Assembly: GCA_964394665.1 (NCBI GenBank)
Contig: CAYMYN010000002.1
Location: 303,496 to 367,495, forward strand
Direction of reading: 5' to 3'
Length of the DNA: 64,000 nt
From: CAYMYN01 sp964394665
GTDB taxonomy: Bacteria; Planctomycetota; UBA1135; GCA-002686595
Part shown: piece by piece, positions 16,836 through 25,590 of the stretch
Position numbering within the stretch: position 1 is the stretch's first letter
How the letters are laid out: each line of letters opens with the position of its first letter
Program-made: the position numbers and the translations under genes
The notes under the pieces: generated by a model
Databases searched by the model: none
Seen by the model: the letters and a program-made list of their open reading frames with translations, nothing else
What the model was told of the DNA's origin: nothing

Positions 16836-19166
16836 ATGAACACGTTCTTCCATCCCACCCAACTCCTCGCGGGCTTGACGGTGCTCGGTGCCGTCGGCTG
16901 CGCGTCCACCCACGAGCCCACCTCCCCGCACACCATGGAAACCAAGTCCGCCGCCAAGGCCGAGTACGCGCAGGACTCCTCCGGCCAAGCCAACCCGACG
17001 GGCCGGGCCATGACGAACCTCGACTGGTGGCCGGAGCAGTTGGACCTGCGAATCCTGCATCAGAACAACTCGAAGAGCGATCCGTTCGGCACGGGGCTCG
17101 ACTACGCGGCCGAGTTCGCCAAGCTCGACCTGGCGCAATTGAAGCGCGAGCTCGCCGAGCTGATGACCACCTCCCAGGACTGGTGGCCGGCCGACTGGGG
17201 CCACTACGGTCCGCTCTTCATCCGCATGGCCTGGCACAGCGCCGGGACCTATCGCATGGGCGACGGACGCGGCGGTGCCAGCGACGGCACGCAACGCTTC
17301 GCGCCGCTCAACAGTTGGCCGGACAACGCCAACCTCGACAAGGCCCGCCGTCTGCTCTGGCCGCTCAAGCAGAAGTACGGTCAGAAGATCTCCTGGGCCG
17401 ACCTGATGGTGCTCGCCGGCAATGTCGCCTACGAGTCGATGGGCTTGGAGATGATGGGCTTCGGCGGCGGCCGCGAGGACGTCTGGGAGCCGCAGCACGA
17501 CGTGTACTGGGGCCCCGAGGCCGAGTGGCTCGCGGACAAGCGTTACCGCGGGGAGCGCGAGCTCGAGAATCCCCTGGCTGCCGTGCAGATGGGCCTGATC
17601 TACGTCAACCCCGAAGGTCCCAACGGCAACCCCGACCCGCTGCTCGCCGCCCACGACATCCGCGAGACGTTCGGTCGCATGGGCATGAACGACGAGGAAA
17701 CGGTGGCGCTGATCGCCGGCGGTCACACGGTCGGCAAGGCCCACGGCGCGGGCCCCGCTTCCCACGTCGGTCCCGACCCCGAGGCCGCGCCCATCGAGCA
17801 GCAGGGCTTGGGCTGGAAGAACAGCTTCGGCAAGGGCAAGGCCGAGGACACGATCACCAGCGGGCTCGAGGTGACCTGGACCGCGACTCCCACGCGCTGG
17901 TCGCACAAGTTCTTCGAGAACCTCTTCGACTACGAGTGGGAGCTCACGAAGAGCCCCGCGGGGGCCTCGCAGTGGACGCCCAAGGACGGCGTCCGGCCCG
18001 TGCGGAGGAACGTCCCCGATGCCCACGTCTCCGGCAAGATGAACCTGCCGATGATGCTGACGACGGACCTCTCGCTGCGCTTCGACCCGATCTACGGGGA
18101 GATCTCGCGGCGCTTCTACGAGAACCCTGCCGAGTTCGAGAAGGCCTTCGCGAGCGCCTGGTACAAGCTCGTGCACCGCGACATGGGGCCCAGCACGCGC
18201 CTGCTCGGTCCGGAAGTCGCGCCGCCCCAGATCTGGCAGGACCCGGTGCCCGCGGTGGATCACCCTCTGATCGGCGCGGCCGAGATCGCCGAGCTCGAGC
18301 GCCGCATCCTGGCCTCGGGTCTCTCGACCTCGCAGCTCGTCGCCGCGGCTTGGGCCTCCGCGTCGAGCTACCGCGACAGCGACAAACGCGGCGGTGCGAA
18401 CGGAGCGCGCGTGCGCCTCGCCCCGCAGAAGGACTGGCCCGCCAACGACCCGGCGGAGCTGGCGAAGGTGCTCTCGGCGCTCGAGCGCATCCAGGCCGAC
18501 TTCAACCGCGCCCAGACCGGCGGCAAGCGCGTGTCGATGGCCGACCTGATCGTGCTGGGCGGCAACGCGGCCGTGAAGGCCGCGGCGGACGCGGCGGGCG
18601 TGAAGCTCGAGCTGGCGTTCTCCCCGGGCCGCACGGACGCGACCCAGGAGCAGACGGACGTCGCCGGTTTCGCCGTGCTGGAGCCGACCGCGGACGGCTT
18701 CCGCAACTTCTATTCGGATCGGACCTACTTGCGTCCGGAAGCGGCCCTCGTCGATCGGGCGAGCCTGCTCTCCCTGACCGCCCCCGAGATGACCGCGCTC
18801 GTCGGCGGCCTGCGCGTGCTCGGCGCCAACACGGGTGGCGCCAAGCACGGCGCGTTCACCCAACGCCCGGGCGTGCTCAGCACGGACTTCTTCACGAACT
18901 TGCTCGACATGGGCGTGGTCTGGAAGAAGGTCGGGGAGAACGAGCACCTCTTCGAGGGACGGGACCGCAAGTCGGGCGAGCTGAAGTGGACCGCCACCTC
19001 GGTCGACCTGCTCTTCGGCTCGCACTCCCAACTGCGGGCCATCGCCGAGATCTACGCCAGCGAGGGCGCGCAGCAGAAGTTCGTGCACGACTTTGCCGCG
19101 GCCTGGTCCAAGGTGATGAATCTCGATCGCTTCGACCTGATCGCGGCCGCCCGCGGCGGGAACTGA
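16836..19166 (+). CDS. katG: Catalase-peroxidase KatG with an exported, lipoprotein-like leader
   Basis: 776 residues from ATG at 16836. KatG decomposes H2O2 and has peroxidase activity. The haem pocket Arg130-Trp133-His134 (RMAWHSAG) and proximal His297 (GGHTVGKAHG) are present, as is the catalase-specific Trp-Tyr-Met adduct (Trp133, Tyr256 in LIYVNPEGP, Met282 in GRMGMND) with the same spacing as in characterised KatG. Both KatG halves are complete. Unusually, it starts MNTFFHPTQLLAGLTVLGAVGC, a signal peptide with a lipobox-like AVGC, so the enzyme may be periplasmic or membrane-tethered. An internal ATG (METKSAAKAEYAQDS) would give a cytoplasmic form. Located divergent to egtBD. Confidence 0.95.
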   Translation: MNTFFHPTQLLAGLTVLGAVGCASTHEPTSPHTMETKSAAKAEYAQDSSGQANPTGRAMTNLDWWPEQLDLRILHQNNSKSDPFGTGLDYAAEFAKLDLAQLKRELAELMTTSQDWWPADWGHYGPLFIRMAWHSAGTYRMGDGRGGASDGTQRFAPLNSWPDNANLDKARRLLWPLKQKYGQKISWADLMVLAGNVAYESMGLEMMGFGGGREDVWEPQHDVYWGPEAEWLADKRYRGERELENPLAAVQMGLIYVNPEGPNGNPDPLLAAHDIRETFGRMGMNDEETVALIAGGHTVGKAHGAGPASHVGPDPEAAPIEQQGLGWKNSFGKGKAEDTITSGLEVTWTATPTRWSHKFFENLFDYEWELTKSPAGASQWTPKDGVRPVRRNVPDAHVSGKMNLPMMLTTDLSLRFDPIYGEISRRFYENPAEFEKAFASAWYKLVHRDMGPSTRLLGPEVAPPQIWQDPVPAVDHPLIGAAEIAELERRILASGLSTSQLVAAAWASASSYRDSDKRGGANGARVRLAPQKDWPANDPAELAKVLSALERIQADFNRAQTGGKRVSMADLIVLGGNAAVKAAADAAGVKLELAFSPGRTDATQEQTDVAGFAVLEPTADGFRNFYSDRTYLRPEAALVDRASLLSLTAPEMTALVGGLRVLGANTGGAKHGAFTQRPGVLSTDFFTNLLDMGVVWKKVGENEHLFEGRDRKSGELKWTATSVDLLFGSHSQLRAIAEIYASEGAQQKFVHDFAAAWSKVMNLDRFDLIAAARGGN

Positions 19167-19266
19167 TCGAAGCCGACGGAGAGCTCGGCCCGCCCAGCGG
19201 GCTCGAATCGAAGCTGGGAGCGCGGCGCCGTCGGCCCGCGCTCCCAGCGCCGTTCCAGGCTCGAGG

Positions 19267-20694
19267 TCAGCGCCGCAGGTAGAGCCCGCCCTGGAAGCGG
19301 AAGCCGGCGATGCCCGTGGTGCGGTCCTGCTCGTCCCAGGCGGGGACCAACACGAAGGGACTCGGATGGCCCGGCCGGTGGTAGGGGCAGTCGGGGCCGG
19401 TGAGCAGTCGGCCATTGGCGAAGTCGGGCTCGAGGGACCACTCGACGTCGGCGCCGTTCCTCCAGCGCAGCTTGCCTTCGGGATCGAGCCGCAGCTCGCC
19501 GCGGTGCCAGGCGTTCTCCTCGGGCTCGTGCGCGTACGTGCCGACGAGGTCGCGCACCTGCAGGCGCTCGAGGTCCGGGCCCCTGAAGACGTGACGCAGG
19601 GTGACGTGGAGTGGCGGCTCCGCGTCCCGCAGACGGCGGAAGAGGGCCTCGTGGTAGTAGTCGGGTTCGAAGCGACCGACGAAGTCCGCCGGCCACGTGC
19701 TGCGGTCGAACCACTGGTGCGACTGCGCCTCGAGCCCGAAGCGCGGGTAGAGGCCGAAGAGATGGTGGAAGAGCTCGTGCTGCAACCACTGGGGCAGGTA
19801 CGCGCGGCGCTCGACGGAGCTGTAGTCCCCCTCGCCCAGGTGCGGCGGCTTGCGCACCAGCCAGAGGTCGTCGATCAGGAACAGCGGCTGCGAGCCGTTG
19901 GGGCCGGCTCCCATGCCGCCGGTGATGAACTCCTGGCCGGCGAAGGCCGCGCCGCGCGGGATGTGGGTGGGGTGCAGCACCCACCACCAGTCGGTGGCGA
20001 GCAAGACCTCGGGCGGCAGGTGCGCGAAGACCGGCGCGGGGTCGGCGAGCCCCGCGTGCCGGCGACCGTCCCGGACGCCCACGTCGAGGGGTACGCTCAG
20101 CGACTCCAGGACCCGAACGTCGACCTCGAGTCCCAGGCGGCCGTCCGTCAGCAGCGCGACGTACTCGCGGAAGAGGGCCAGGGACTCGTGCACGAGGGCG
20201 TGGTCGTCCGCGAGCAAGCGTGGGTCGAGCTCGCGCACGACGGGCCGGCCCTCGCCGCGCGCGAGTTGCCCCGGGTCCGCGGGCTCGAGCCCCGTGCCCT
20301 CGCCGATCAGCACCACGGTCAGGCGCAGATGCTGCACCGGTCCGCCCTTCGACCTGCGGCGCTCACCCCGCTCGAGCCGCCAGCGCGCGATGTCCGTCAG
20401 CATGCGCAGGGCGTAGTAGCAGGGCGGCGTGCCGAGGAACACGCCCTCGAGGCGGCTCGGCAACTGCGTCCAGGCCTCCGAACCCACCGGGTAACGTCTC
20501 CACAGCGCGCTGAGCACGCGCTCGGCGCGGGCGTACTCGCCTCCCAACGTCAACGCTTCGGCCTCGAGGAAGGTCTCGAGGGCCGCGCGATGGTGCCGCG
20601 ACGCCTGGCCGAGGCGCGGGTCGCGCAGGAACGTCTCGTCGGCGGACGAGCCCACCTGGGGAAGCAGCAGCAGGCACAGGGCGGCGGCGATCAT
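19267..20694 (-). CDS. Exported protein with an HExxH motif (putative metallopeptidase)
   Basis: 475 residues, beginning MIAAALCLLLLPQVGSSADE, a signal peptide. The central region has QHELFHHLFGLYPRF, an HExxH zinc-peptidase-type motif, preceded by AYLPQWL and followed by the acidic residues of FGRFEPDYYHEALF-like sequence that could supply a third ligand. The C-terminal ~100 residues (HEPEENAWHRGELRLDPEGKLRWRNGADVEWSL) look like a small beta domain. I do not recognise a named family, and proteolysis is an inference from the motif alone. It is followed by 100 bp convergent with katG and preceded by the cytochrome oxidase III gene on the same strand. Confidence 0.6.
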   Translation of the reverse strand: MIAAALCLLLLPQVGSSADETFLRDPRLGQASRHHRAALETFLEAEALTLGGEYARAERVLSALWRRYPVGSEAWTQLPSRLEGVFLGTPPCYYALRMLTDIARWRLERGERRRSKGGPVQHLRLTVVLIGEGTGLEPADPGQLARGEGRPVVRELDPRLLADDHALVHESLALFREYVALLTDGRLGLEVDVRVLESLSVPLDVGVRDGRRHAGLADPAPVFAHLPPEVLLATDWWWVLHPTHIPRGAAFAGQEFITGGMGAGPNGSQPLFLIDDLWLVRKPPHLGEGDYSSVERRAYLPQWLQHELFHHLFGLYPRFGLEAQSHQWFDRSTWPADFVGRFEPDYYHEALFRRLRDAEPPLHVTLRHVFRGPDLERLQVRDLVGTYAHEPEENAWHRGELRLDPEGKLRWRNGADVEWSLEPDFANGRLLTGPDCPYHRPGHPSPFVLVPAWDEQDRTTGIAGFRFQGGLYLRR

Positions 20695-20757
20695 GGGCCC
20701 ATCCTACCCATGCATCGGGAGCCGGCTGCCCTCGCCGCGGGCCGCGGCGCGCGCGGC

Positions 20758-21552
20758 TCACTCGACGTAGTAGAGCACTACGAAGAGCACGACCCAGATC
20801 AGGCCCAGGAAATGCCAGTAGAGCCCGGCGAGGCGCAGGCGCAGGCGCGTGTCGGCCGTGAGGGGTCGACGGCGGGAGCGCCAAGCGAGGTGCAGCAGCA
20901 GCACGACTCCGCCCAAGGCGTGTAGGGCGTGGAGGCCGGTCAGCGAGTAGAAGACCGCGCCATACGCGTCGCTCCCCGCGGTGTATCCGCTGCGCAGGAG
21001 CGCGCTCCACAAGAGGCCCTGGGAGACGAGGAAGAGCGTCCCGAGCGCGGTCGCGAGCCCCAGGTGGCGGCGCATCGCAGACGCCTCGCGGCGGCGCGCG
21101 GCGCGGTCGGAGGCCAGCAGCGCGATGCTGCTCGCGAACACCAGAGCGGTGCTGATCCACAGGCCGGTGGGCGGATCGGGGGCGCCCGGCGGGGGCCAGG
21201 TGGCGGCTTGGCGCCGCAACATCAGGAAGGCGGCCAGGAAGACGCCGAACAGGGTCGCGACGCCCAGCAGCAGGAAGCCGAAGGCGAACTCCGAAGCGGC
21301 CAGGGGGCGCGCGAAGGGCTCGCGTCCCTCCCCGCCCTCGCCTTCACCGTCCCCCGGGCCTCCGCCCCAGCCTCCGCCTCCTCCGCCACCGCCTCCGCCT
21401 CGTCCGTCCCCACCTCCGCCATCCCCGTCCAGGAAGTCCGGCGGGGGACCGACCTCCTCCGCCAGCCGCGAGGGAGCCCGCGGCCGGCGCGGAGCAGGCG
21501 GTTCGACGATCGTCGAGCCGCCGGTGGAGGTCGGAACGGGCGAGCGCAACAT
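20758..21552 (-). CDS. Cytochrome c oxidase subunit III-like membrane protein
   Basis: 264 residues from ATG at 21552. From SEFAFGFLLLGVATLFGVFLAAFLML onward it has five to six membrane helices with the subunit III signatures LFLVSQGLLWSALL, FYSLTGLHALHALGGVVLL (His-rich helix) and LYWHFLGLIWVVLFVVLYYVE at the C-terminus. Subunit III lacks redox centres and stabilises the haem-copper oxidase. The first ~90 residues are a Gly/Asp/Glu-rich linker with a run of ten Gly, which is atypical. No subunit I or II genes are adjacent, so this is an orphan or an accessory copy; NO reductase-type NorE is the alternative. Divergent from the GNAT at 21659. Confidence 0.8.
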   Translation of the reverse strand: MLRSPVPTSTGGSTIVEPPAPRRPRAPSRLAEEVGPPPDFLDGDGGGGDGRGGGGGGGGGGWGGGPGDGEGEGGEGREPFARPLAASEFAFGFLLLGVATLFGVFLAAFLMLRRQAATWPPPGAPDPPTGLWISTALVFASSIALLASDRAARRREASAMRRHLGLATALGTLFLVSQGLLWSALLRSGYTAGSDAYGAVFYSLTGLHALHALGGVVLLLHLAWRSRRRPLTADTRLRLRLAGLYWHFLGLIWVVLFVVLYYVE

Positions 21553-21658
21553 GCCGGCCCCGATTGTGGACCGCGGCGCGCCGTTTCGGAACCGCCTGGC
21601 AGCGCGGCGCCTGGGCCTCTGTTCGTGCAGCCCCCGTGGAACGCTACGCTCGGCCGCG

Positions 21659-22099
21659 ATGCGTTGCGGGCGCGCCTCGAGCGATGGGGAGATCGCCTCT
21701 TGCCAGGGGGTGCTGGCCGAGTTGCGGCCGGCGCTCGCGGGCGTCGGGACGCAGGACTTCGTGGACCAGGTCCGGCGCATGGAGATCGAGGGCTTCGCGT
21801 TGGCGCGCCTGGTCGACGCCGAGGGGGTGGTGCTCGCCGTCGCCGGCTACCGCCTGTACGACACCTTCGCGCATGGCCCGATCCTGTACGTCGACGACCT
21901 GGTGACCGCGGCCGCGCAGCGCAGCCGGGGGGCGGGGCGCGAGCTGCTCGCCTGGTTGACCGAGACCGCCCGCCGCGCGGGTTGTCATTCGATCCAACTC
22001 GACTCCGGCACCCAACGCGTCGACGCCCATCGCTTCTACCTGCGCGAGCGCTTCGAGATCCGCTCCTTCCGCTTCGTGCGGCGCCTGGACGCCGAGTGA
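21659..22099 (+). CDS. Small GNAT-family N-acetyltransferase
   Basis: 146 residues from ATG at 21659 (MRCGRASSDGEIASCQGVLAELRP). It is a single GNAT domain: VLAVAGYRLYDTFAHGPILYVDDLVTAAAQRSRGAGRELLAWL contains the beta4 strand and the RSRGAGRELL acetyl-CoA loop, and DAHRFYLRERFEIRSFRFVRRL is the C-terminal motif B. The architecture resembles GNATs that acetylate small amines, but the substrate is unknown. Upstream in-frame ATGs give an improbable Arg/Pro-rich extension. It is divergent from the oxidase III gene (106 bp) and converges on the sigma-fusion gene. Confidence 0.8.
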   Translation: MRCGRASSDGEIASCQGVLAELRPALAGVGTQDFVDQVRRMEIEGFALARLVDAEGVVLAVAGYRLYDTFAHGPILYVDDLVTAAAQRSRGAGRELLAWLTETARRAGCHSIQLDSGTQRVDAHRFYLRERFEIRSFRFVRRLDAE

Positions 22100-22136
22100 C
22101 GACGGCCGACGCGCGGCCCTGAACCGGAGCGCGGGT

Positions 22137-25100
22137 TCAGCGCAGCACCACCGGGCGGCTTCGTCCGCCTCCCTCGGTCGGCGAGTGCTCGAAGGTCTCG
22201 TTCGCGGTACGCCCTTCCCGGTCCGTGGCTTCCACGGTCAGCGCCCCGAAGGGCGCGTTGAAGGAGCGCGAGGCCGGTTGCTCGGCCGTGCCAAGCAACT
22301 CCTCCTCGAGCACGACCTGTCCCGAACCGTCGCGCACGCGGATGCGGATCTCGCCCGTGATCGGCGTGCCCTGTGCGTCGAGGAAGACCAATCCCAGGGA
22401 GGCCCCCGGTCGCAGCGCCAGCTCACGCTCGACGACCTCCCCGGCGCGCAGCTCGAGTTCGAGCGCGAGGTCCGCGCGGCCTTCGTGCTGGACCCGCAGC
22501 CGATACGCGCCCGGCGCCAGGGCCACCGAGCGCCAGGTGCGGCCCTCGAGCGTGCCCCAACGCGACCTGCCCGCGGCGTCGCGTAGCTCGACGTGCGGTT
22601 GGAGGTTCGTCCTCTCGGCGTCGGAGAAGTGCAGGACGAACTCCGCGGCACCTACCAGCTCGAGCGCACCTAGCTCGAGGACTTGACCCTGCGCGAGCTC
22701 GAGCCCGCGGCGTTCGAGGGGCGCGCAGCCCGGCGCCTCGATCCAGAAGTCGAAGCGTCCCGCGGGCAGCTCCGCCAGCTCGAAGGCCCCGGGCGCGAGG
22801 GGCAGCTCCTCCTCCGCGACCAGGCCGAACTCGGGGTGCCGGACACGGAACACCGCGCGCTCCGGAGCGGGGTGCGCGGCGATCCTCAGCGCGCCGCGCA
22901 GCCGGGCGCGGGGACGCCGCGCGGGGTCCAGCACCAACCGCACGTCCTGCGCGCCGACCGCGACGCCCTCGATCCAGGCCTGCGGCGCGCGGGGCGCGAT
23001 GCGCGTGCTGGAGCGGGACGGCCCGTCCGGGGCCAGGAGCTCGAGGCGTACGGAGCCGCCAGCGGGGAAACGCAGCACGAAGCGGCCGTCCGAATCGGTG
23101 AAGGTGGCCCGCGGCGGCGGCCCGAGGCGCTCCATCGGGCGGGCCGAGACCGTCCAGCCCGCGAGGGGCTCGCCCGTCTCGTCGAGTGCCCGCCCGGCGA
23201 GGGTGGGGGACTCGCCCAGCTCGAACGCCCACTCGTAGGTGAGGCCGGCGGTTGCCTCGAGGCTGTGGCGCGCGTGGCGCGTGTTGTCCTCGTTGCGGGC
23301 CTCGAGCGCGAGTCGTCCGGAGTTCAAGGGCCCGAGCCGAAAGCGCCCCTCGGAGTCGGTCACCGCGCTGGGCTCGTAGAAGGACGAGCGCGGTTCCCCG
23401 AAGTGCGTCCGCGTGCGGTGGGCGCGCACCGTGATGCGCGCCAGCGGCTCCCCCGCGGCGTCGCTCGCACGCCCGCGGATCCACACGCCCAGCTCGAGGT
23501 CGAGCTCGAGCCGGCCCACTTCGCCCGCGCCCAACTCGACCGCCCCGGTGGCGACGGGAAAGCCCTCGGCCGAGCAGGCGACCTCGATGCGCCCCGGCGC
23601 GAGCCCCTCGCCCACGAAGCGCCCGTGTTCGTCGCTGCGCACCTCGATCGGCGGCGGCGGGCCCTCGGCGCCGGTCGGCCCCAGGGTGTCGAAGAAGTCC
23701 TGTGCGCCCAGCCGCACGCGCGCCCCGGCGACCGGGCGTCCCGCCGGATCGCGCACCAGGCCCTCGACCCGCGCCCCCGATCCGGGGAACTGGAGCACGA
23801 CCTCGAGCCGGGCTGGGACCTCGCCGCCCTCGCGCCGCGCCGTGAGCATCAGGTGCTCGACGGAGAGCGGCCGGGTCGGCGCGTGCTGCGGGGAGCGCGC
23901 GCCGAAGAAACACTCCTCGCCGAGCTGGGGCAGCAGAAAGGAACCGTCGCCTTCGCTGCGCGAGATCACGGTCCCGGTGCGGCGCGTGAGGCCGGTGCTG
24001 ACCCAGATCTCCGCGCCCGCGACGGGCCGCCCGGCGGCGTCCACGACACGCCCGGCGACGTCCTGGCCGGCGGGCAGGGTGAGGGTGTGGCGCGGCGTGA
24101 ACTCCTCGAGCAACGCCTCCCTCGCCACGGGATCCGCGGGCACCGCGTTGAGGGTCATGTTCGGCACCTGCGCCATGCCGTATCCCCCGCGGTCGACGTA
24201 CAGCGCGTACTGCCCCGGCTCGAGGTCGCTCAAGAGGACCTCGCCCCGCTCGTCGCTCGTCGCGCCGCGCAGGGCTGCGCCGGAGGCGAAGGACACGAAC
24301 TGAAAGCCCACACCGGGCGCGGGCCGGCCGTCGTGGAAGACCGTCGCGACCCGCAGCCGATCGAGTCGCAGCGGTTCCGCGCCCGGCGCTCCGAGCGCGT
24401 CGCGCCCACCCTCGAGCGCTGCCTCCGGGTGCCCGGCGCCCCGTGCCGACGCCTCGCCGCCGACGCGCTCGACATCGGCCGCCCCGACCACCCGCACGAC
24501 GCCATCGCCGCCCTCGGGCTGCGGTGCCGGGCCCGGCCCGTCCACCCACACCCAGAGCGAGACCGCCGCCGCGAGGGCGACACCGACGAGCACGCCTTTC
24601 TTCGCCATGAGGATCGTTCCCAAGGACACCGCCGCCCCCGCCGCACCCGCGGCAGCTCCCGCCGCCGCGCCCGACGTGTGGGCCACCGCCATCACCTCCG
24701 CGCGCACCGCGGCCAACCCCCGCGCCCCCGCGGTTTGCGCGATGCCGCCCCATCCGGCCTGCGCCGCATCCCACTCGTTCACCCGACTGGCCCCACCCGC
24801 GCCGGCCCCGACCCACTCGCCCGCCGCCTCCGGGGGAGCGGCCAACCCGATCCCGCCGGCCACCCCAACCGGCAGAGCGCGACGCAGCAGATCGAGCCCG
24901 CGGTGGAGCTGCACCCTCACCGTCCCCGGCGCCCGTCCCAGCTCGCCCGCGATGGTCGCCGGCGACTCGCCGGCCAGGTGCCGCTCGAGCACGCCGCGGT
25001 ACAGCTCCGGCACCCGCCCCAGCGCCGCCCGCACCATCCCCGCCGCCTCGCCCCGCGCGACGCGCCCCGCCGGATCGAGGGCCGCCTCGCGTTCCTCCGC

Positions 25101-25406
25101 TTCCTCGAGCGCGCGCCGCCCGTCGACCCGCCGTGCCGCCCTCCGCCGCGCGTGCCGCGCCTCGTGCGTCAGGATCCCCACCATCCAGGCCCGCGCCGAA
25201 CGTCTCCCGTCATACCGCTCGGGGTGCTCCATCAGCGCCAGGAACGTCGCCTGCACGAGGTCCTCCGCCTCCCCCCCGTCCCCCACGAGGTGCCGCGCGA
25301 CGCCCAGCAGTTCCCCCGCCGTCGCATCGAACACCTTCCCGAGCGCCCCCGGATCCCCCGTCTCCCGGAACCTCACCAACCACCGCTCGACCCGCCGCTC
25401 CGACAT
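22137..25406 (-). CDS. ECF sigma factor fused to a membrane segment and carboxypeptidase-regulatory repeats (copy 1)
   Basis: 1089 residues from ATG at 25406 (MSERRVERWLVRFRETGD). Residues ~20-95 match sigma region 2 (GEAEDLVQATFLALMEHPERYDG, SARAWMVGILTHEARHARRR), and ~125-185 match region 4 (VPELYRGVLERHL...TIAGELGRAPGTVRVQLHRG, a helix-turn-helix). After an Ala/Gly-rich linker comes one hydrophobic segment (MAKKGVLVGVALAAAVSLWVWV, residues 267-288). The remaining ~800 residues are carboxypeptidase-regulatory beta-sandwich units (VAGRVVDAAGRPVAGAEIWV, IRGRASDAAGEPLARITVRA, LAGRALDETGEPLAGWTVSA). Predicted topology: sigma domain in the cytoplasm, repeats outside. Such C-terminally extended ECF factors are known from planctomycetes; how the sigma domain is controlled is unknown. 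Divergent, 184 bp apart, from a second gene of the same design. Confidence 0.85.
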   Translation of the reverse strand: MSERRVERWLVRFRETGDPGALGKVFDATAGELLGVARHLVGDGGEAEDLVQATFLALMEHPERYDGRRSARAWMVGILTHEARHARRRAARRVDGRRALEEAEEREAALDPAGRVARGEAAGMVRAALGRVPELYRGVLERHLAGESPATIAGELGRAPGTVRVQLHRGLDLLRRALPVGVAGGIGLAAPPEAAGEWVGAGAGGASRVNEWDAAQAGWGGIAQTAGARGLAAVRAEVMAVAHTSGAAAGAAAGAAGAAVSLGTILMAKKGVLVGVALAAAVSLWVWVDGPGPAPQPEGGDGVVRVVGAADVERVGGEASARGAGHPEAALEGGRDALGAPGAEPLRLDRLRVATVFHDGRPAPGVGFQFVSFASGAALRGATSDERGEVLLSDLEPGQYALYVDRGGYGMAQVPNMTLNAVPADPVAREALLEEFTPRHTLTLPAGQDVAGRVVDAAGRPVAGAEIWVSTGLTRRTGTVISRSEGDGSFLLPQLGEECFFGARSPQHAPTRPLSVEHLMLTARREGGEVPARLEVVLQFPGSGARVEGLVRDPAGRPVAGARVRLGAQDFFDTLGPTGAEGPPPPIEVRSDEHGRFVGEGLAPGRIEVACSAEGFPVATGAVELGAGEVGRLELDLELGVWIRGRASDAAGEPLARITVRAHRTRTHFGEPRSSFYEPSAVTDSEGRFRLGPLNSGRLALEARNEDNTRHARHSLEATAGLTYEWAFELGESPTLAGRALDETGEPLAGWTVSARPMERLGPPPRATFTDSDGRFVLRFPAGGSVRLELLAPDGPSRSSTRIAPRAPQAWIEGVAVGAQDVRLVLDPARRPRARLRGALRIAAHPAPERAVFRVRHPEFGLVAEEELPLAPGAFELAELPAGRFDFWIEAPGCAPLERRGLELAQGQVLELGALELVGAAEFVLHFSDAERTNLQPHVELRDAAGRSRWGTLEGRTWRSVALAPGAYRLRVQHEGRADLALELELRAGEVVERELALRPGASLGLVFLDAQGTPITGEIRIRVRDGSGQVVLEEELLGTAEQPASRSFNAPFGALTVEATDREGRTANETFEHSPTEGGGRSRPVVLR

Positions 25407-25437
25407 CTGTGCGCTCTCTCGGCCCTCTCTCTGCACG

Positions 25438-25451
25438 ACGCTCCCCAGCGT
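25438..25451. promoter_or_regulatory. Short inverted repeat in the divergent sigma-gene spacer
   Basis: ACGCT-CCCC-AGCGT, a 5-bp inverted repeat with 4-bp spacer, lies 31 bp upstream of the copy-1 start in the 184-bp region shared by both sigma-fusion genes. It could be an operator or a leader hairpin. Nothing resembling a clear GGAAC-type ECF -35 element was found. Confidence 0.2.
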
Positions 25452-25590
25452 TACACCAACATCCCCAGTTCTGCCTGCCGGCCCGCCGGGGTCTTGCGCA
25501 CCGGACCTCGACCGAACGGGCGCGGCGGGCGGCCGGATTGGGAATCGGCGCGCAGGGTGAGGTCCGTCCGCCGCGCGCGGTGTCCCTAGC

